Assembly: GCF_023701745.1 (NCBI RefSeq) | Contig: NZ_JAJOZB010000001.1 | Location: forward strand, 2,858,501 to 2,922,500 | DNA: 64,000 bases | From: Streptomyces sp. RKAG293 | GTDB taxonomy: Bacteria > Actinomycetota > Actinomycetes > Streptomycetales > Streptomycetaceae | Direction of reading: 5' to 3' | Part shown: in pieces, positions 59,974 through 64,000 of the stretch | Layout: each line of letters opens with the position of its first letter | Numbering within the stretch: position 1 is the stretch's first letter | Program-made: the position numbers and the translations under genes | Notes under the pieces: generated by a model | What the model was told of the DNA's origin: nothing | Database searches by the model: none | What the model saw: the letters and a program-made list of their open reading frames with translations, nothing else

Positions 59974-60094
59974 AGCCGGGAAAAACGTTCTTGCCATGCT
60001 GCCACCGGCTCGATCAACGGCGCTCGGCCGACACCCCTCGTTTCAGTGCACTACTGCACCCGCGAAGACAGTGGCTTGTTAAGGATGGCGCCCC

Positions 60095-61114
60095 GTGACC
60101 TACAAGGCTGAGTACATCTGGATCGACGGCACCTCGCCGACCGCCAAGCTTCGCTCCAAGACGAGGATCCTGGCCGACGGCGCCGAGCTCCCGACCTGGG
60201 GCTTCGACGGATCCAGCACCAACCAGGCCGTGGGTCACGCATCGGACCGCGTGCTCAAGCCGGTGTTCTCCTGCCCGGACCCGATCCGCGGCGGCGCTGA
60301 CGTCCTGGTCATGTGCGAGGTGCTCAACACCGACATGACGCCGCACGAGAGCAACACCCGTGCGCTGCTCACCCCGCTCGCCGAGCAGTTCGCCGGCCAG
60401 GAGCCGATCTTCGGCATCGAGCAGGAGTACACCTTCTTCGACGGCGCCCGGCCGCTCGGCTTCCCCGTCGCCGGCTTCCCCGCCGCGCAGGGCGGCTACT
60501 ACTGCGGTGTCGGCTCCGACGAGATCTTCGGCCGCGACATCGTCGAGAAGCACCTGGAGAACTGTCTCACCGCGGGCCTGGCGATCTCCGGCATCAACGC
60601 CGAGGTCATGCCCGGCCAGTGGGAGTTCCAGGTCGGCCCGGTCTCGCCGCTGGAGGTCTCCGACCAGCTGTGGATCGCGCGCTGGCTGCTGTACCGCACC
60701 GCCGAGGACTTCAACGTCTCCGCCACCCTCGACCCGAAGCCGGTCAAGGGCGACTGGAACGGCGCGGGCGCGCACACCAACTTCTCCACCAAGGCCATGC
60801 GCGAGGGCTACGAGGCGATCATCACCGCCTGCGAGTCCCTCGGCGAGGGCAGCAAGCCGCTCGACCACGTCAAGAACTACGGCGCGGGCATCGACGAGCG
60901 CCTGACCGGTCTGCACGAGACCGCCCCGTGGAACGAGTACAGCTACGGCGTCTCCGACCGCGGCGCCTCGGTGCGCATCCCGTGGCAGGTCGAGGTCGAG
61001 CAGAAGGGCTACATCGAGGACCGGCGTCCGAACGCGAACGTCGACCCGTACGTCGTGACCCGCCTCATCGTCGAGACCTGCTGCACCGCGCTGGAGAAGG
61101 CCGGCCAGGTCTGA
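60095..61114 (+). CDS. glnII: Glutamine synthetase type II
   Basis: A 339-residue eukaryote-type GSII. It opens TYKAEYIWIDGTSPTAKLRS, with the Asp loop PTWGFDGSSTNQA. The metal/ATP blocks are FGIEQEYTFFD, GAGAHTNFSTKAMRE and the glutamate-binding DRGASVRIPWQV. GSII lacks the adenylylation site, so it is controlled mainly by transcription and is more heat-labile than GSI. The GTG at 60095 has aaggat upstream. It works in parallel with glnA under GlnR in Streptomyces. Confidence 0.97.
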   Translation: MTYKAEYIWIDGTSPTAKLRSKTRILADGAELPTWGFDGSSTNQAVGHASDRVLKPVFSCPDPIRGGADVLVMCEVLNTDMTPHESNTRALLTPLAEQFAGQEPIFGIEQEYTFFDGARPLGFPVAGFPAAQGGYYCGVGSDEIFGRDIVEKHLENCLTAGLAISGINAEVMPGQWEFQVGPVSPLEVSDQLWIARWLLYRTAEDFNVSATLDPKPVKGDWNGAGAHTNFSTKAMREGYEAIITACESLGEGSKPLDHVKNYGAGIDERLTGLHETAPWNEYSYGVSDRGASVRIPWQVEVEQKGYIEDRRPNANVDPYVVTRLIVETCCTALEKAGQV

Positions 61115-61131
61115 GCTTTCACCGGTGAATG

Positions 61132-61178
61132 ACAACGGCTGAGGGGCCCGTCGAGTCGACGGGCCCCTCAGCCGTTGT
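61132..61178. terminator. Bidirectional terminator after glnII
   Basis: A perfect 23-base palindromic stem starting acaacggctgaggggcccgt, with a one-base centre, lies 17 bases after the glnII stop and 17 before the convergent MMPL stop. It can end both transcripts. Confidence 0.88.
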
Positions 61179-61195
61179 ACCGCCGTCCGCGGACC

Positions 61196-63415
61196 TCAGC
61201 GGACGCCGGTCGGCGCACCCGCCGCGTAGACGTCCCGGGCCGGCGGGGCCGGGACGGCCTCCTCGCCGTGCGACACCTTCGGCAGCCAGCCCAGCCGGCG
61301 CGGCAGGTACCAGTTGCGCTCGCCGAGCAGGACCATCACCGACGGGAGCAGCAGCACCCGCACCACGGTGGCGTCCAGGAACACCGCCACGGCCAGGCCG
61401 ACGCCCATCTGCTTCATGTCCTGCATCGACAGCGTGGCGAAGACCGCGAAGATCGCGACCATGATCGCGGCGGCGCTGGTGACCGCGCCCGCCGTGGAGC
61501 GCACCCCGTCGCGGACCGCCTCGGTGGTGCTCATCCCCCGGTCGCGGGCCTCACGGATCCGGGACACGACGAACACGTGGTAGTCCATCGACAGGCCGAA
61601 CAGGACCACCAGGACGAACAGCGGCATCCAGCCCTCGATCGCGCCCACCGACTCGGTGCCGACCAGGGACGCGCCCCAGCCGTGCTGGAAGACCGCCGTC
61701 ATGACACCGAACGCGGCGCCCACCGACAGCAGGTTGAGGAGGATGGACGTGACCGCCACCGTCACCGAGCGGAAGCTGAACAGCATCAGCAGGAACGTCA
61801 CGCCCATGATGAAGACGAAGACCGGGACGATGCCGCTCTTCAGCTGGCCGTTGAAGTCGACGGAACCGGCCAGGTCACCGGTGACGTAGGCGTGCTCCGC
61901 GACCGGGCCCAGGGTGTGCGGCACCAGGTCGTCGCGCAGGGTGGCCAGGGCGTGCTTCGAGACGGCGTCGCTGCCGTTCCCCGCGAGCGGCACCTCGATC
62001 ACCGCGATGTCCTGGTCCGCGTGGACCGCGGTGGTGACGCCCTTGCCGAACTCGTCCGACGCGGCGGCCTTCGCCGTGAAGCCGGCGATCGCGGCCCTGA
62101 CGCCGGGCGCCTCGATGTCCCGGGCCTGCACGACGATCCTGGCCGGTGCCGGACCGCCCGGGAAGGCCGTGGTGATCTGCTCGAACGCGGTGCGCAGCGG
62201 GGCGTCGGCCGGGAGCTGCTTGTCCATGCCCAGCGACTCGGTGTGCATCCCCAGCGCGGGGACGGCCAGCGCCAGCAGCACTCCGGCGCCCAGCACCGCG
62301 AAGATCTTCGGCCGGGCGATGACGGGCCGCAGGACGGCACCGGAGACACGGCCTGCCTGACGGCGCGGCTTGTGGGCACGGCGGGCCCGGGAGGCGCGGC
62401 CGAAGCGCGGCAGCCGGCCCCGCTCGACCCGGTCGCCGAGCAGTGACAGCAGGGCGGGCAGCACCGTCACGGAGCCGAGCATCGCGGTGAACACGACGAG
62501 GATCGTCGCCATCGCGAAGCCCTTGAAGAGCAGCAGCCCGGACAGGAACATGCCCGCCATCGCGACCATGACCGTCAGCCCGGAGACCAGTACCGCCCGG
62601 CCGCTGGTGGCCGCGGCGATCCGCAGCGCGGTCTCGGCGTCGTGTCCCGCCGCCCGCTCGTCCCGCTCGCGGCGCAGGTAGAACAGGCAGTAGTCGACGC
62701 CGACGGCCAGCCCCATCAGGAGCATCACGGAGCTGGTGGACTCGAAGATGTGCAGCTTGTGGCTGCCGACCGCCAGCAGGCCGCTCGCCCCGATGAACGC
62801 GGTGACCGCGAGCCCGACCGGCAGCAGCGCGGCGACCAGGGCGCCGAAGGCGACCAGCAGGATGCCGAGCGCGAGCGGTACGGCCGTCCACTCGGCCTTC
62901 GCGAAGTCCTTGGTGATGACATCGCCGAGCCACTTGCCGGCGCTGGCGTCCCCGAACTCGTCGATGAGGACGTCCTGGTGGCCGTCGCGGACCTTCTGCA
63001 CCGCGTCGAGCACCGGCTGCACCCGGTCGCCCGCGTCCTCCTGCTTGCCCTTCATCTCGAAGCGGATCAGCGCGGAACGGCCGTCCTGGGACGGCAGCGC
63101 CGCCTGTACGGCCCCGACCTCGCCGGTGGCGCCGACCCCTTCGGCGACCGCCTTCGCCGCCGTCTTCCACTGTCCCGGGCCCTCGGAGCGGACCAGGACC
63201 ATCTCCCCGGCCGGGTGCTCCAGGCCGTGCTCGGCCAGGATCCGGTCGGCGGCGGCCGAGTCGCCGGCGCCGTTCTCGTACGACTTCATCTGCGTCGTAC
63301 CGACCATGCCGCCGATGACCGAGGCCACCACCACGAACAGCAGCCAGCCGATGATCGCCGTCTTGCGGTGACCGGCGCTCCACGCACCGAGCCGTGCCGC
63401 GAGATTGTCCTTCAT
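61196..63415 (-). CDS. MMPL-family RND-type transporter
   Basis: A 739-residue membrane protein of the MMPL family (12 spans in two halves, each with a large extracellular loop). Seen are the N-terminal span AIIGWLLFVVVASVIGG, TSSVMLLMGLAVGVDYCLFY and, in the second half, LFVLVVLFGLSMDYHVFVVS (the GxxxDY proton-relay motifs). Both lie beside RRERDERAAGHD- and RIREARDRGMSTTEAV-type loops. MMPL proteins export lipids, siderophores or drugs by proton motive force; the cargo is unknown. The start ATG at 63415 (MKDNLAARLG) has gagatg-type spacing only. Confidence 0.92.
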   Translation of the reverse strand: MKDNLAARLGAWSAGHRKTAIIGWLLFVVVASVIGGMVGTTQMKSYENGAGDSAAADRILAEHGLEHPAGEMVLVRSEGPGQWKTAAKAVAEGVGATGEVGAVQAALPSQDGRSALIRFEMKGKQEDAGDRVQPVLDAVQKVRDGHQDVLIDEFGDASAGKWLGDVITKDFAKAEWTAVPLALGILLVAFGALVAALLPVGLAVTAFIGASGLLAVGSHKLHIFESTSSVMLLMGLAVGVDYCLFYLRRERDERAAGHDAETALRIAAATSGRAVLVSGLTVMVAMAGMFLSGLLLFKGFAMATILVVFTAMLGSVTVLPALLSLLGDRVERGRLPRFGRASRARRAHKPRRQAGRVSGAVLRPVIARPKIFAVLGAGVLLALAVPALGMHTESLGMDKQLPADAPLRTAFEQITTAFPGGPAPARIVVQARDIEAPGVRAAIAGFTAKAAASDEFGKGVTTAVHADQDIAVIEVPLAGNGSDAVSKHALATLRDDLVPHTLGPVAEHAYVTGDLAGSVDFNGQLKSGIVPVFVFIMGVTFLLMLFSFRSVTVAVTSILLNLLSVGAAFGVMTAVFQHGWGASLVGTESVGAIEGWMPLFVLVVLFGLSMDYHVFVVSRIREARDRGMSTTEAVRDGVRSTAGAVTSAAAIMVAIFAVFATLSMQDMKQMGVGLAVAVFLDATVVRVLLLPSVMVLLGERNWYLPRRLGWLPKVSHGEEAVPAPPARDVYAAGAPTGVR

Positions 63416-63631
63416 CTCGTCGCTCCCCCAAGGATTCAGTAGATTTCTCCGACCCCCTGAAGGTAGGAATTCGCGGCGGCGGGCCCCAGCCGTCCAGACC
63501 CCCGGTCCCGATGGTGTCGCCAGGTACACCCCCTTGGGGGGCCACCGCCAGTGACCTGCGCGGACGCCGTCGGCAGACTGGGTGATGCCAAGATGGCGAC
63601 GCAGACGGTTGACCGAACGGGGAGGGCGGCC

Positions 63632-64000
63632 ATGAACATCCGCAACGCGGGACTCGCAGGTATCAGGGGGCTCGCCCTGGCAGTACTGGGCCTCGTCGAG
63701 TCGATCGTCCTCTTCGTGTTCGCCGTGGTCTCGATCTCCTTCATCAGCATCGGCATCGGCATCTTCACCACTCCGTGGATGATCGCCAGGGTGCGGGACC
63801 GGGCCGACCACCGCCGGGAGCTGGCGCTGCGCTGGTCGGGTGTCGAGATCGCCCGCCCGTACCGCCCCGCACCGGAGTTCCGGCCGGGGGTCGCCGGCAG
63901 CTGGCGGCGTCTGGAGTGGGTGCTGACCGACCCCGCCACCTGGCGTGACCTGCAGTGGCTGCTGGTCGACATGACGGCGGGCGCGATCCTCGCGTACATC
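63632..64000 (+). CDS. Sensor-domain membrane protein, N-terminal part
   Basis: Only the first ~123 residues are in the window; the frame is open to the last base. NIRNAGLAGIRGLALAVLGL starts a hydrophobic region, and SISFISIGIGIFTTPWMIAR and LTDPATWRDLQWLLVDMTAG follow. These match the putative sensor domain (PF13796-type) found at the N-terminus of many Streptomyces histidine kinases. ATG 63632 follows ggggagg; an earlier in-frame ATG at 63593 is possible. Whether a kinase domain follows cannot be seen. Confidence 0.72.
   Translation, partial: MNIRNAGLAGIRGLALAVLGLVESIVLFVFAVVSISFISIGIGIFTTPWMIARVRDRADHRRELALRWSGVEIARPYRPAPEFRPGVAGSWRRLEWVLTDPATWRDLQWLLVDMTAGAILAYI

Noticed and set aside
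1..64000. tRNA or rRNA genes
   Set aside because: No cloverleaf-type sequences with T-loop consensus were recognised anywhere; a covariance-model scan would be needed to exclude one fully.

Overview
The window is a high-GC actinomycete chromosome, almost certainly Streptomyces or a very close relative. The evidence is GC-rich third positions, many GTG/TTG starts, ATGA-type gene overlaps, a WhiJ-like HTH/DUF397/ATPase set, and two glutamine synthetases (GSI and GSII) near an intact lipoate/2-oxoglutarate dehydrogenase block. From memory, which needs checking, the order pspA, cob genes, pepA, lpd, sucB, lipB, lipA, glnA ... glnII matches the conserved core of the S. coelicolor chromosome.

Layout. 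0-4.5 kb: end of nadA, pspAA/pspA, a DUF3043 membrane protein, a methyltransferase and an HtrA-like lipoprotein protease. 4.5-11.4 kb: cobalamin lower-ligand genes (cobU fused to an MBL-like domain, cobT, cobS) with an MprF-like/rhomboid-like pair. cobU and a small gene sit between two long inverted copies of an intergenic palindromic repeat. 11.5-15.8 kb: regulators and small accessory genes, ending in a WhiJ-type module. 15.9-30 kb: pepA, lpd, sucB, several enzymes, an NsdA-like TPR regulator, lipB and lipA. Lipoate synthesis and its users (E2 and E3) are therefore close together. 30-33.4 kb: DUF4191, RDD and glnA, with a four-half-site GlnR box in front of glnA.

33.4-46.3 kb is an accessory mosaic directly behind glnA. 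It has four copies of one palindromic hairpin repeat, a second copy of the last 17 bp of glnA, a 298-bp direct duplication carrying a small DUF5670-like gene, frameshifted or truncated genes, and cassette-like genes. These include a NADAR-domain protein, a hexapeptide-repeat protein, and a RiPP-like pair made of a Met/Pro/Gly-tailed leader peptide and a membrane M50 protease with a PqqD-like domain. The RiPP-like pair is the best candidate for an undescribed system. No integrase or transposase was found.

46.4-64 kb returns to ordinary content: a secreted GDSL hydrolase, a regulator/MFS pair, a CseA-like lipoprotein with a sensor kinase but no response regulator, an ArsR regulator with an EamA exporter, an S66 LD-carboxypeptidase, an oxidoreductase, an ABM monooxygenase/truncated haemoglobin pair, a Gfo/Idh/MocA and tautomerase pair, a rhomboid-like protein, glnII, an MMPL exporter and the start of a sensor-domain protein.
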